A stretch of 5,817 nucleotides of DNA. Origin: Acidobacteriaceae bacterium (GTDB taxonomy: Bacteria > Acidobacteriota > Terriglobia > Terriglobales > Acidobacteriaceae). The notes below the pieces were generated by a model. It ran no database searches. It was not told the DNA's origin and saw nothing but the letters and a program-made list of their open reading frames with translations. Both the position numbers and the translations under genes were made by a program. The stretch is from the NCBI GenBank assembly GCA_030838305.1, contig JAUTWY010000572.1, positions 1 to 5,817 of the forward strand, read 5' to 3'. Shown here piece after piece: positions 1 to 5,709 of the stretch; the first letter of the stretch is position 1, and every line of letters starts with the position of its first letter.

Positions 1-1
1 C

Positions 2-397
2 GAGGACGGAACCTTTGACGTGATGATCGTCAATTTCGCCAATGCCGACATGGTCGGCCATTCGGGCAAGATTGAGCCCACAGTGAAGGCGGTCGAAACC
101 GTCGACGCTTGCCTTGGCCGCATCGAAAAAGCAGTCCGCGCCAAAGGCGGTGCTATGCTCATCACCGCCGATCATGGCAATGCCGAAATGATGATCGACC
201 CCGCGACCGGCGGACCGCACACCGCGCACACCACCAATCCCGTGCCTTTCATTGTCGTCGCAGAGAATGCCAGCCAATTCACACTTAAGCCCAAAGGCTC
301 GCTGCGCGATATTTCGCCAACCATGCTGGGAATCTTGGGAGTTGATGAACCAAAGGAGATGACCGGGGTTGACCTGCGCTCCTTCCTGAAGAAATGA
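2..397 (+). CDS. gpmI: 2,3-bisphosphoglycerate-independent phosphoglycerate mutase, C-terminal part (5' end outside window)
   Basis: This enzyme interconverts 3- and 2-phosphoglycerate in glycolysis and gluconeogenesis in the cytoplasm, using two metal ions (usually Mn) and a phosphoserine intermediate. The reading frame enters at base 2 and gives 131 residues before TGA, about the last quarter of a family that is normally 510-550 residues. Visible residues fit the alkaline-phosphatase-fold metal site: NADMVGHSG (Asp at 47-49, His at 59-61), ADHGNAE (Asp-His at 170-175), and the His of GGPHTAHTTNPVPF. The end (SPTMLGILGVDEPKEMTGVDL) is the normal GpmI C-terminus. The catalytic serine and the first metal-binding Asp lie outside the window. 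The gene is intact as far as seen. The next gene on this strand starts about 490 bases later, so this is probably the end of its transcript, although I see no clear terminator. Confidence 0.97.
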   Translation, partial: EDGTFDVMIVNFANADMVGHSGKIEPTVKAVETVDACLGRIEKAVRAKGGAMLITADHGNAEMMIDPATGGPHTAHTTNPVPFIVVAENASQFTLKPKGSLRDISPTMLGILGVDEPKEMTGVDLRSFLKK

Positions 398-886
398 CTT
401 TCAGGTGTCGCAACTTACGGCTTTCTTCATTCACTTTGCGGATTCCCAAGTCGCGGCTCGCCATTCCTCGCAATCGCTGCATCGAAATCCAGAGCCACCT
501 TGTGACATCCAACCTTGCGCACAGCCCTCGATATCCGATTATTGTTCTAAGTCTTCACACGATCTTTCAAAACCGAACTACGGCAGCTAAGTTCCTTCTC
601 CGCAATATCTTGCGGGTAAATCATTCGATTCAATATTTTAGCTGGACCAAGCGGAGGAGTCCTTGGCTTGTTCATTCCAAAGATTTTGCAGATGCGATCT
701 GATTCTTTTTGATCTGGATTGCACCTTCCAAACACCGCCAAAAAGAGATGCCAGGGAAAAATCTGTTCGGGATTCGCGTCCGGCAAGATAGCACTGTTGA
801 CGACCAAACCAGAACTCCCTCCCAGGATGGCGGGCGTCCCCTTCGTGCTACAGTTTTCACTTAGAGCGGCTGGCTCTCAAAACGTC
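398..886. other. Long non-coding leader or intergenic region between gpmI and the sensor kinase gene
   Basis: No gene is convincing here. Short open frames exist on both strands, but none has a recognisable motif or a good ribosome site. Bases 541-660 are about 42-43% G+C by hand count, below the flanking genes. The one clear structure is the inverted repeat at 600-615. An A+T-rich stretch at 616-640 just after it would suit a promoter for the kinase gene, but no good -35/-10 pair is present: TTGCGG at 610-615 with TATTTT at 634-639 is a weak match with 18-base spacing. The kinase frame is open upstream to a TTG at 719, so part of this region could code if a much longer N-terminus were used. 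Confidence 0.5.
600..615. repeat. Perfect 6-bp inverted repeat with a 4-base loop
   Basis: CCGCAA (600-605), loop TATC (606-609) and TTGCGG (610-615) are exactly complementary. There is no T-run on either side, so it does not look like an intrinsic terminator. It lies directly before the most A+T-rich part of the region, where an operator next to a promoter could sit. At six base pairs it could also be chance. Confidence 0.3.
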
Positions 887-2227
887 ATGGAACCGCGCCT
901 GATTCTTATTCAACTCGTCTTGAAGCTCGGCGTGGCGGCGGCCGTGTCCAGCAGTTTGGTGCGCTCCAAGGAATTCAAGTCGCTGTTGTTTCGGGAAGAA
1001 CGCGTATTTCGGCAGAAGGTTTACCTGGTCCTGGCGATGGCACTGCCGATTGCGATCGGAGTGTGGATTCGGCTTTCCGTTAAGAGCTTCCTCGCCGGAG
1101 ATCTAACCTTCGAGACCGCTCTTTTGCTCGGTGCAATCGGCGGCCGCTGGGCGGGCGTATTAGGCGGAGTGCTCATGGCCATACCCGCTCTGATGTATGG
1201 GGAATGGGCGGCGCTGCCTTTCGGCGCGCTCTGCGGCTTCATTGCTGGGCAACTGCGCACCTTGGCGGCGGACAAGGACGACATCTGGTCTTTCTCTCCC
1301 TTCATCGATCTCAGCATTTACCGGCTGATCCGCCGCAACCTGCCGACCCCGCGCCTGTTCGACTGGCAAATCATGTTTTTCACTACGATCGTTGGGCTGC
1401 GTTTCGTGCAGAGCCAATTGTTTCGATACTTTCCGCGTTCCATTTTCAGCCTTGACAGCAACAACCTGTGGGTCGAAGCGGCGATTTATGCGGCGTCGGC
1501 AATGGCGATCGGAATCGAACTCAAGATTTTCAACAGCGTCCGCATTCAGATCAAACTGGAGGAGCAGGAGCGCTTGCTGCTGCACGCGCGCATGGAAGCG
1601 TTGCAAAACCAGATCAATCCTCATTTTCTCTTCAACACCCTGAACTCGATTTCTTCCCTGGTACGCTTCGATCCGGATACGGCCCGCGAAGTGATTTCCA
1701 AGCTGGCGACAATTCTCCGGCGTTTGCTCAACAGCACGGACTCTTTCGTGCCGCTGCGCGAAGAAGTGGAATTTATCGACAATTATCTCGACATCGAAGT
1801 GGTGCGTTTCGGAAACGATAAACTGCGGGTGGTAAAGGAACTCGATCCTGCCTCGCTTGATGTCATGGTGCCCAGCATGCTGCTGCAGCCGCTGGTGGAA
1901 AACTCGATCAAGCACGGACTCTCGTCAATGGTGGAAGGCGGCAGCATCTATTTGCGCAGCCGCCTCTCGGACTCCCGCCTAATCATTGAAGTGGAAGATG
2001 ATGGCGTGGGCATGGCCGCGACGCAGCCGATGAGTTCGGAAGGCGCGGGCATTGGCATGGCCAATATTTCTGAGCGTCTTCAGGTTTTGTATGGGGATGC
2101 GGCACGCATGACGATTGATAGCGGCGAAGGGAAGGGAACGCTGGTGCGCATTCGGCTTCCCCTTTTGCAGGCGATGGGCGCGGTTCCGGAAGCGTTCTAC
2201 GAAGAACGCTCGATCACCCGCCGGTAA
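887..2227 (+). CDS. LytS/YehU-type membrane sensor histidine kinase (His_kinase + HATPase_c)
   Basis: This is a membrane sensor kinase of the LytS/YehU class, which autophosphorylates on His and normally passes the phosphate to a LytTR response regulator. The 446 residues begin with several hydrophobic segments (about 5-25, 44-63, 76-124, 161-178 and 196-216) resembling the LytS multi-span sensor. A charged helix (about 222-242) leads into the His_kinase box QINPHFLFNTLNSI with His246. The ATPase domain shows the N box (LVENSIKHG, Asn339), G1 (EDDGVGM, about 370-376) and G2 (GAGIGMANISERL, from about 386). All key residues are present. The ATG at 887 is chosen because it gives the family-like start MEPRLILIQLVLKLG. 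The frame stays open upstream to 719, with another ATG at 827, and no start has a strong ribosome site. No regulator partner is in view, so the kinase is an orphan in this window. Its last 31 bases overlap bshA on the other strand. Confidence 0.95.
   Translation: MEPRLILIQLVLKLGVAAAVSSSLVRSKEFKSLLFREERVFRQKVYLVLAMALPIAIGVWIRLSVKSFLAGDLTFETALLLGAIGGRWAGVLGGVLMAIPALMYGEWAALPFGALCGFIAGQLRTLAADKDDIWSFSPFIDLSIYRLIRRNLPTPRLFDWQIMFFTTIVGLRFVQSQLFRYFPRSIFSLDSNNLWVEAAIYAASAMAIGIELKIFNSVRIQIKLEEQERLLLHARMEALQNQINPHFLFNTLNSISSLVRFDPDTAREVISKLATILRRLLNSTDSFVPLREEVEFIDNYLDIEVVRFGNDKLRVVKELDPASLDVMVPSMLLQPLVENSIKHGLSSMVEGGSIYLRSRLSDSRLIIEVEDDGVGMAATQPMSSEGAGIGMANISERLQVLYGDAARMTIDSGEGKGTLVRIRLPLLQAMGAVPEAFYEERSITRR
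2191..2210. repeat. Perfect 8-bp stem-loop in the overlapping 3' ends of the kinase gene and bshA
   Basis: AGCGTTCT (2191-2198), loop ACGA (2199-2202) and AGAACGCT (2203-2210) are exactly complementary. The bshA stop codon (2197-2199, minus strand) covers the end of the left arm and the first loop base, and the kinase gene reads through the whole element before stopping at 2225-2227. A hairpin would form in both transcripts. No T-run follows on either strand, so it is not a standard intrinsic terminator. It could pause polymerase, protect 3' ends, or limit antisense read-through between these convergent genes. Confidence 0.45.
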
Positions 2228-3339
2228 AACTCCTCGTATTGCGGAACGATTTTGCTGGCGCAGAACTTGGACCGCGCCATTTCTCGCGCCGCTTTTCCCA
2301 TGGTCCGCAGCCGGCTTTCATCGTTGAGCAGTTCGATTGCATAGCCGGCCATCGTGTCCACATCGCCAACCTCGGCCAGGTATCCACTGATTCCATCTTC
2401 AATGACTTCGGGCACGCCGCCGGTGCGGGTCGCGATCGGAACCACTTCACACGCCATCGCTTCGAGCGCTGCCAGGCCGAAGGATTCCAATTCGCTCGGC
2501 ATCAGCAAAATATCGGCGATCCCCAGCTTTTCTTGCACCTGGTCCTGTTTGCCCAGAAACAGCACGTCTTCATGAATTCCTTTTTGTACCGCCAACCATT
2601 CGGCCACAGAACGGTCCGGGCCGTCGCCGATCAGCAATAGTTTCGCAGGAATTTGCTTTCGCACACGGTCGAAGATTTCGATTACATCAGAAAGACGCTT
2701 CACCGGACGAAAGTTGGAGAGGTGCACGAGCAGCTTCTCACCGCCGGGCGCATATTCGGCGCGAAGCTTTTCGGGGTTCTTGATTCTTGTATAGACGTCG
2801 CAGTTTACAGAGTTGTAAATGACTTCGATTTCTTTCTTAACATCAAAAACCCGCATGGTGCGGTCGCGCAAGTAATTGGATATCGCAGTGACGCCGTCGC
2901 TCTGGTCAATCGAATAACGCGTGATGGGCAGATAGGAGCGGTCCAGGCCCACCAGAGTGATGTCGGTGCCATGAAGCGTGGTCACGAAGGGAAGCCGTCG
3001 CCCGCGCGGACCATCCGCAAGCATCTGGCGCGCTAACAATGCGCTTACCGAGTGCGGAATCGCGTAGTGCACGTGGAGCAGATCGAGATCGTATAACTGC
3101 GCCACTTCGGCCATCCTCGTAGCCAGCGCGAGATCGTAAGGCGGATAATCGAAGAGCGGATAGCGGGACACTTCGACTTCGTGGTAGTGAATGTTGTGTT
3201 CCTCGCCGCGCAGACGGATCGGTTGGGCATAAGAGATGAAATGAATCTCGTGACCGCGCTGGGCCAGTTCCAGGCCGAGTTCAGTGGCCACCACGCCGCT
3301 GCCGCCGTAGGTGGGATAACATGTGATCCCAATTTTCAT
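2197..3339 (-). CDS. bshA: N-acetyl-alpha-D-glucosaminyl L-malate synthase BshA (GT4 glycosyltransferase)
   Basis: BshA transfers GlcNAc from UDP-GlcNAc to L-malate, the first step of bacillithiol (low-molecular-weight thiol) synthesis in the cytoplasm. The 380 residues are full length for the family. The GT-B fold motifs appear in order: the N-terminal glycine loop YPTYGGSGVVATELG (8-22), HVHYAIPHS (89-97), TLHGTDITLVG (121-131, with His123), SNFRPVKR (208-215, phosphate-binding Arg/Lys), GDGP (238-241), and the EX7E pair Glu285/Glu293 in ELESFGLAALEAMA. The N-terminus and the LHGTDITLVG block are strongly BshA-like rather than generic GT4. The segment after EX7E reads ACEVVPIAT where relatives usually have ACGVPVIAT, a minor variation. 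ATG at 3339 has GGAG on the minus strand 7 bases upstream (3347-3350), a good ribosome site. BshB and BshC are not in the window. The 3' end overlaps the convergent kinase gene by 31 bases. Confidence 0.93.
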   Translation of the reverse strand: MKIGITCYPTYGGSGVVATELGLELAQRGHEIHFISYAQPIRLRGEEHNIHYHEVEVSRYPLFDYPPYDLALATRMAEVAQLYDLDLLHVHYAIPHSVSALLARQMLADGPRGRRLPFVTTLHGTDITLVGLDRSYLPITRYSIDQSDGVTAISNYLRDRTMRVFDVKKEIEVIYNSVNCDVYTRIKNPEKLRAEYAPGGEKLLVHLSNFRPVKRLSDVIEIFDRVRKQIPAKLLLIGDGPDRSVAEWLAVQKGIHEDVLFLGKQDQVQEKLGIADILLMPSELESFGLAALEAMACEVVPIATRTGGVPEVIEDGISGYLAEVGDVDTMAGYAIELLNDESRLRTMGKAAREMARSKFCASKIVPQYEEFYRRVIERSS

Positions 3340-3437
3340 TCGCGAGCTCCGCTGCTTTCAGTAATTCCGCAAGGGTCTGTAATTCGATGGCAGGAAATGG
3401 TAGACGATGCAGATTCTACAGGTTCCGGCGGGGTGAC

Positions 3438-3460
3438 GCGCGGAAACAGCGTTTTCGCGC
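3438..3460. repeat. 10-bp stem-loop just downstream of the PilZ gene
   Basis: GCGCGGAAAC (3438-3447), loop AGC (3448-3450) and GTTTTCGCGC (3451-3460) pair along ten positions. Position 3443/3455 is a G-U wobble on the plus strand and an A/C mismatch on the minus strand. It starts 4 bases beyond the PilZ stop codon (3465-3467, minus strand). No T-run follows on the minus strand (GTCACCCC), so it may be a 3'-end stabiliser or a weak or Rho-assisted stop between the PilZ gene and bshA rather than a classical terminator. Confidence 0.4.
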
Positions 3461-3464
3461 CGGG

Positions 3465-4196
3465 CTATTCGGAGGGTTTCTGCTTTTGCGAGGAAATACT
3501 CGTGTCAATCTTATCCAGGTGCGCCTGAAACAATTGTTTTACGTCTTCCTTAAGACCGGTAAATTCGATGCCCATGCCAACTCCGGGATCGCGCGTCCGA
3601 ACTGTAGCGGTGCCCGAAACGCGTTCCTCGTCGATCCAGAATTCCACACGGAACAGCGTGGAAACGGGGAAGGGCATGACTGTCTCAATGTAACAGCCGT
3701 TGCCGCTGATGTCAGTGGCACTCACCCGCATGGGAGTATTCACGCGCTCGTCGCGCAATTCGACTGGAAATGAGATTTTATGACGCTGAAATCTTCGGCG
3801 ATTGTCGGGAATCCCAGCCGGCAAATTCGTTCGCATTTCCGCAGGCAATTGAGAAAGCCACGGGCACTCCTGGTCCGCCACCAACTGAACCCCTACTTGT
3901 ACTTTCTTTAACCCGCTGGCTTCCATCACCCAGATTACTTTGCAGCGAGCCTTCTTGTTCTCGTATTGAATGCCGATGACGTCGCCCACCTTAACGTCAT
4001 GCTCGAGACCGCAGATGCAGGCTCCGGTCCGGCTGACATTCTGTGCCGTAGCATTCTGGTGGAAAGGCTGATTGTTAGCGCCCATGCCCCACACACGGAG
4101 GCGCAGGTCCAAGATGGCTCGCGCTGCTGCGCCCGAGGCAGACATAATAAAGGGCCCCCAAGCTCGATTCTGATGAGGTAGATCTAACGCAATCAT
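3465..4196 (-). CDS. Tandem PilZ-domain protein, probable c-di-GMP effector
   Basis: PilZ domains bind cyclic di-GMP and pass the signal to motility, secretion or polysaccharide machinery. The 243 residues hold two PilZ-like units. The C-terminal one (about 133-215) has both parts of the binding signature: R134-xxx-R138 in RRRFQRHK, and D162-x-S164-x-x-G167 in DISGNG, then a strand-rich body ending GMGIEFTGL. The N-terminal one (about 30-106) keeps N53-x-S55-x-x-G58 (NVSRTG) but lacks a clear RxxxR, so it may have lost ligand binding and serve a structural role. No signal peptide or membrane span is seen, so it is probably cytoplasmic. Start: ATG at 4196 is preceded by GGAGG, whereas the internal ATG at 4145 (MSASGAAARA) has none. 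Relatives often begin near the internal site, so the first 17 residues are less certain. It lies between a sugar deacetylase and bshA on the same strand. The target is unknown. Confidence 0.9.
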   Translation of the reverse strand: MIALDLPHQNRAWGPFIMSASGAAARAILDLRLRVWGMGANNQPFHQNATAQNVSRTGACICGLEHDVKVGDVIGIQYENKKARCKVIWVMEASGLKKVQVGVQLVADQECPWLSQLPAEMRTNLPAGIPDNRRRFQRHKISFPVELRDERVNTPMRVSATDISGNGCYIETVMPFPVSTLFRVEFWIDEERVSGTATVRTRDPGVGMGIEFTGLKEDVKQLFQAHLDKIDTSISSQKQKPSE

Positions 4197-4199
4197 AGC

Positions 4200-4204
4200 C
4201 CTCC
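4200..4204 (-). promoter_or_regulatory. Ribosome binding site for the PilZ gene
   Basis: GGAGG on the minus strand lies 3 bases before the ATG at 4196. The spacing is short but the match is complete, and it is the main reason for choosing 4196 over the internal ATG at 4145. Confidence 0.5.
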
Positions 4205-4263
4205 CGGCGGGTTTGACTAAGGTTACGAAAGTTTGGAGACGAGCCGTGCCGCCGGCCTGAGCA

Positions 4264-4285
4264 CAAGCGTGGAGCTATGCGCTTG
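4264..4285. repeat. 6-bp inverted repeat downstream of the deacetylase gene
   Basis: CAAGCG (4264-4269) and CGCTTG (4280-4285) are exact complements around a 10-base loop. The repeat begins 10 bases past the deacetylase stop codon on the minus strand. With no T-run after it and a short stem, it is a weak candidate for a 3'-end hairpin between the deacetylase and PilZ genes. Confidence 0.25.
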
Positions 4286-4294
4286 GTTCGTTTG

Positions 4295-5182
4295 CTACAG
4301 TTCGTGGTAAGAGATCAAGGAAATCCCCTGGTGCAACAGTAACTTCCGCGCTTCGGGCATGGTCAGAACGCGCAACTCGGTTTCCCGCGATTCCCGCAGG
4401 CGCGTATTGGCTAACTTCAGGTCGTCATCGTTATAGCCGGGGTGACACACGAATTCCCATGTGCCTTCAGGGATGATCGCGGTGATGGCGCGGAACAGTT
4501 TTTCATCGAGTGCGCCAGTTACCACAATGCCGAGGGTGCCATCAGGCGTTACCATGCCTGCTCGATTCGCAGCGTTGCGGAATTTGGACGCAAGCACGCG
4601 AAGAATGCGTACCTCGGCATAACGCGTCCACAGACCGGGGCGCCGCAACAACTCGCTGGACTTAAGTGGCTTGCGTGGGCCAAACGGATTTCGCACAGCG
4701 CGGACGCCGCGGGAGCGGGCGGCGCGCAGCAAGGGCCGCAGTACAGCCGGAAATAAGTGTGTATGCTTGTGAGTATCCACATGAGAAACGTGAATGCCAG
4801 CTGCCTGCAGTTTGCGAATCTGGGCGATGGCCTCGCTCTCGATCTCGTCCGCAGTCAGGCGTCCAGCCAGCGCGCGCGCGGCAAAAGATTTCAGTCCTTC
4901 GTGGAAGCGAGCACGGCCCGAGCTTTCTGAAAGGGCGCTTTCTGAAGTGATGGAAGGGATCTGTTTCGGATCGAGAACTGGCTCGCCGTCGATCAGTACG
5001 ACATGGCAGCCCACGCTGAGATGAGGAACAGCCTTGGCCGAAACTATGGCGTCATCGAACGCGGGTCCATTCGCCATCAACGTTGCGGAAGTCACGATCC
5101 CATGCGTGTGCGCTTCGACGATGGCGCGATTGACGCCGGCAGTGAATCCGAAATCATCTGCATTGACGATCAGACGGCGCAC
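4295..5182 (-). CDS. ChbG/HpnK (YdjC) family carbohydrate deacetylase
   Basis: YdjC-fold enzymes are metal-dependent deacetylases. Known members remove an N-acetyl group from chitooligosaccharides (ChbG) or act with hopanoid genes (HpnK). The 295 residues are normal length. The N-terminus RRLIVNADDFG supplies the Asp9-Asp10 pair, VGCHVVLIDGEPVL gives His60, HVSHVDTHKHTHLFP (131-145) gives the DxHxH metal-site histidines (His138/His140), and VCHPGY (246-250) is the conserved late motif. All expected metal ligands are present. No signal peptide is seen, so it is probably cytoplasmic. The start is GTG at 5182, because an in-frame TAG lies four codons upstream (5192-5194) and the motif-bearing N-terminus begins at once. 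No strong ribosome site is visible. It is followed on the same strand by the PilZ gene after 98 bases. The substrate cannot be read from the sequence. No hopanoid gene is in the window, so HpnK is only one possibility. Confidence 0.92.
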   Translation of the reverse strand: MRRLIVNADDFGFTAGVNRAIVEAHTHGIVTSATLMANGPAFDDAIVSAKAVPHLSVGCHVVLIDGEPVLDPKQIPSITSESALSESSGRARFHEGLKSFAARALAGRLTADEIESEAIAQIRKLQAAGIHVSHVDTHKHTHLFPAVLRPLLRAARSRGVRAVRNPFGPRKPLKSSELLRRPGLWTRYAEVRILRVLASKFRNAANRAGMVTPDGTLGIVVTGALDEKLFRAITAIIPEGTWEFVCHPGYNDDDLKLANTRLRESRETELRVLTMPEARKLLLHQGISLISYHEL

Positions 5183-5247
5183 GGCGTCAGTCTAGCAGGC
5201 TGAGAGGAAACTGAGCGTTTGATCGAATTTTCACCCGTCGCGTACAC

Positions 5248-5489
5248 TCACACAAAGCGCAGATCGCCGCGACCATCTCGTCGCATGCGCAGTGTAATGT
5301 GCTCTATGCCTTTGACGGCCGGAACCCAGCGGGGCGGTCACGGGGAAAATCTCCGTCACTACACCCGGAGGAGGCGCTACCAGCTCCACCGTCTTCACCG
5401 TGAACTAAGAGCTGCGAGCCAATGTACCAGCCCAGCTCGTCAGCGCCGCGGATGTCAATAAGAATCCGCGGCCGGCCTGGCAAGATTTT
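5248..5489 (-). pseudogene. Probable remnant of an unidentified protein's C-terminus, split over three frames
   Basis: Read on the minus strand, three adjoining stretches look protein-like, each in a different frame. A (5388-5489) contains ILIDIRGADELGWYIGSQLL then VHGEDG. B (5324-5392) reads TVELVAPPPGVVTEIFPVTA then PLG. C (5248-5325) reads VPAVKGIEHITLRMRRDGRG then DLRFV and a TGA stop. They join almost without gap or overlap, as expected if one gene suffered two small indels. I do not recognise the family; the pattern of short hydrophobic strands suggests a beta-rich domain. It lies 65 bases upstream of the deacetylase, on the same strand, and next to the broken tRNA. The upstream part is unclear: two frames look equally plausible above 5490 and no start is evident. 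Sequencing errors at a contig end would give the same picture, and chance open frames in G+C-rich DNA cannot be excluded. Confidence 0.35.
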
Positions 5490-5526
5490 TCCGGCGGGAT
5501 GAGCCAGTCCTCTGAAGTGGTTGTGA

Positions 5527-5532
5527 AATAAT
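5527..5532 (+). promoter_or_regulatory. Possible -10 element for the tRNA gene
   Basis: AATAAT matches TATAAT at five of six positions and lies 15 bases before the tRNA 5' end, a suitable distance for a short 5' leader. No -35 match is found about 17 bases upstream, so support is weak. Confidence 0.25.
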
Positions 5533-5547
5533 GGAGTTGTCAAGGAT

Positions 5548-5580
5548 GGGCGGTTAGCTCAGCTGGTTAGAGCGCCTGAC
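5548..5580 (+). tRNA. tRNA gene 5' half, truncated at the anticodon loop (isotype uncertain, Val-like)
   Basis: The sequence follows the bacterial tRNA plan exactly up to position 32: acceptor strand GGGCGGT (5548-5554), T8-A9, D stem GCTC/GAGC (5557-5560 and 5570-5573), D loop AGCTGGTTA with G18-G19 and A21, base 26 G, and a would-be anticodon 5' stem CCTGA (5575-5579) plus C32. Base 33, normally T, is C at 5581. The expected 3' stem TCAGG is absent at 5587-5591 (GCGTA). No T arm, no ACCGCCC to pair with the acceptor, and no CCA follows before the window ends. The anticodon is therefore lost. The 5' half resembles valine tRNAs, but that is a guess. It could be an attachment-site remnant or recombination junction, an intron-interrupted gene whose 3' exon is outside, or a misassembly. 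Confidence 0.6.
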
Positions 5581-5590
5581 CAACCAGCGT

Positions 5591-5602
5591 ATCCCTCGGG
5601 AT
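5591..5602. repeat. Short palindrome right after the broken tRNA
   Basis: ATCCC (5591-5595), spacer TC and GGGAT (5598-5602) form a perfect 5-bp inverted repeat 10 bases after the tRNA identity ends. It could be a core-type recombinase site or hairpin at the junction, but it is short enough to arise by chance. Confidence 0.25.
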
Positions 5603-5661
5603 TGCCCTGACGTAGGTTTTCTGGAACTTAGCGAGCGTCCGACCTCGGCGAATTGGCCCGG

Positions 5662-5702
5662 TTTACCCGCTTTTACCCCGGCTTAGGCACCAGTTAGGCA
5701 CC
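5662..5702 (+). repeat. Two pairs of direct repeats phased at 10-11 bases
   Basis: TTTACCC occurs at 5662-5668 and 5672-5678, and TTAGGCACC at 5683-5691 and 5694-5702. Start-to-start steps are 10, 11 and 11 bases, about one helix turn each, so all four units face the same side of DNA. Arrays like this are usual for multi-subunit protein binding, such as recombinase arm sites, replication iterons or repressor operators. The array ends 7 bases before the ATG at 5710. Confidence 0.5.
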
Positions 5703-5709
5703 CAAATAG

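Noticed and set aside
394..702. Open frame of 102 codons on the plus strand after gpmI
   Set aside because: It overlaps the gpmI stop, has an erratic composition, no ribosome site and no motif. It lies in low-G+C DNA where the codon pattern does not resemble the real genes.
748..864. Small ORF of 38 codons (MPGKNLFGIRVRQ...) with an A/G-rich stretch before its ATG
   Set aside because: The ribosome-site-like AAAGAG touches the start codon, the protein has no recognisable motif, and it overlaps the leader of the kinase gene. Not enough to call a gene.
719..886. Longer N-terminus for the sensor kinase, from TTG at 719 or ATG at 827
   Set aside because: The added residues are not membrane-like or family-like, and neither start has a clear ribosome site. 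The segment beginning at 887 matches the usual start of these kinases. The upstream open frame is probably chance.
1160..1915. 251-codon minus-strand open frame inside the kinase gene
   Set aside because: It is rich in Arg, Gln and His, typical of an antisense shadow of a G+C-rich gene. The opposite strand carries all the kinase motifs.
2239..3036. Plus-strand open frames (2239-2640 and 2653-3036) opposite bshA
   Set aside because: bshA is complete with every GT4 motif on the other strand. These are antisense shadows without ribosome sites or known domains.
5219..5461. 80-codon plus-strand open frame between the deacetylase gene and the tRNA
   Set aside because: Arg-rich, low-complexity translation with no motif. 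The minus strand in the same place reads more like protein, although broken.
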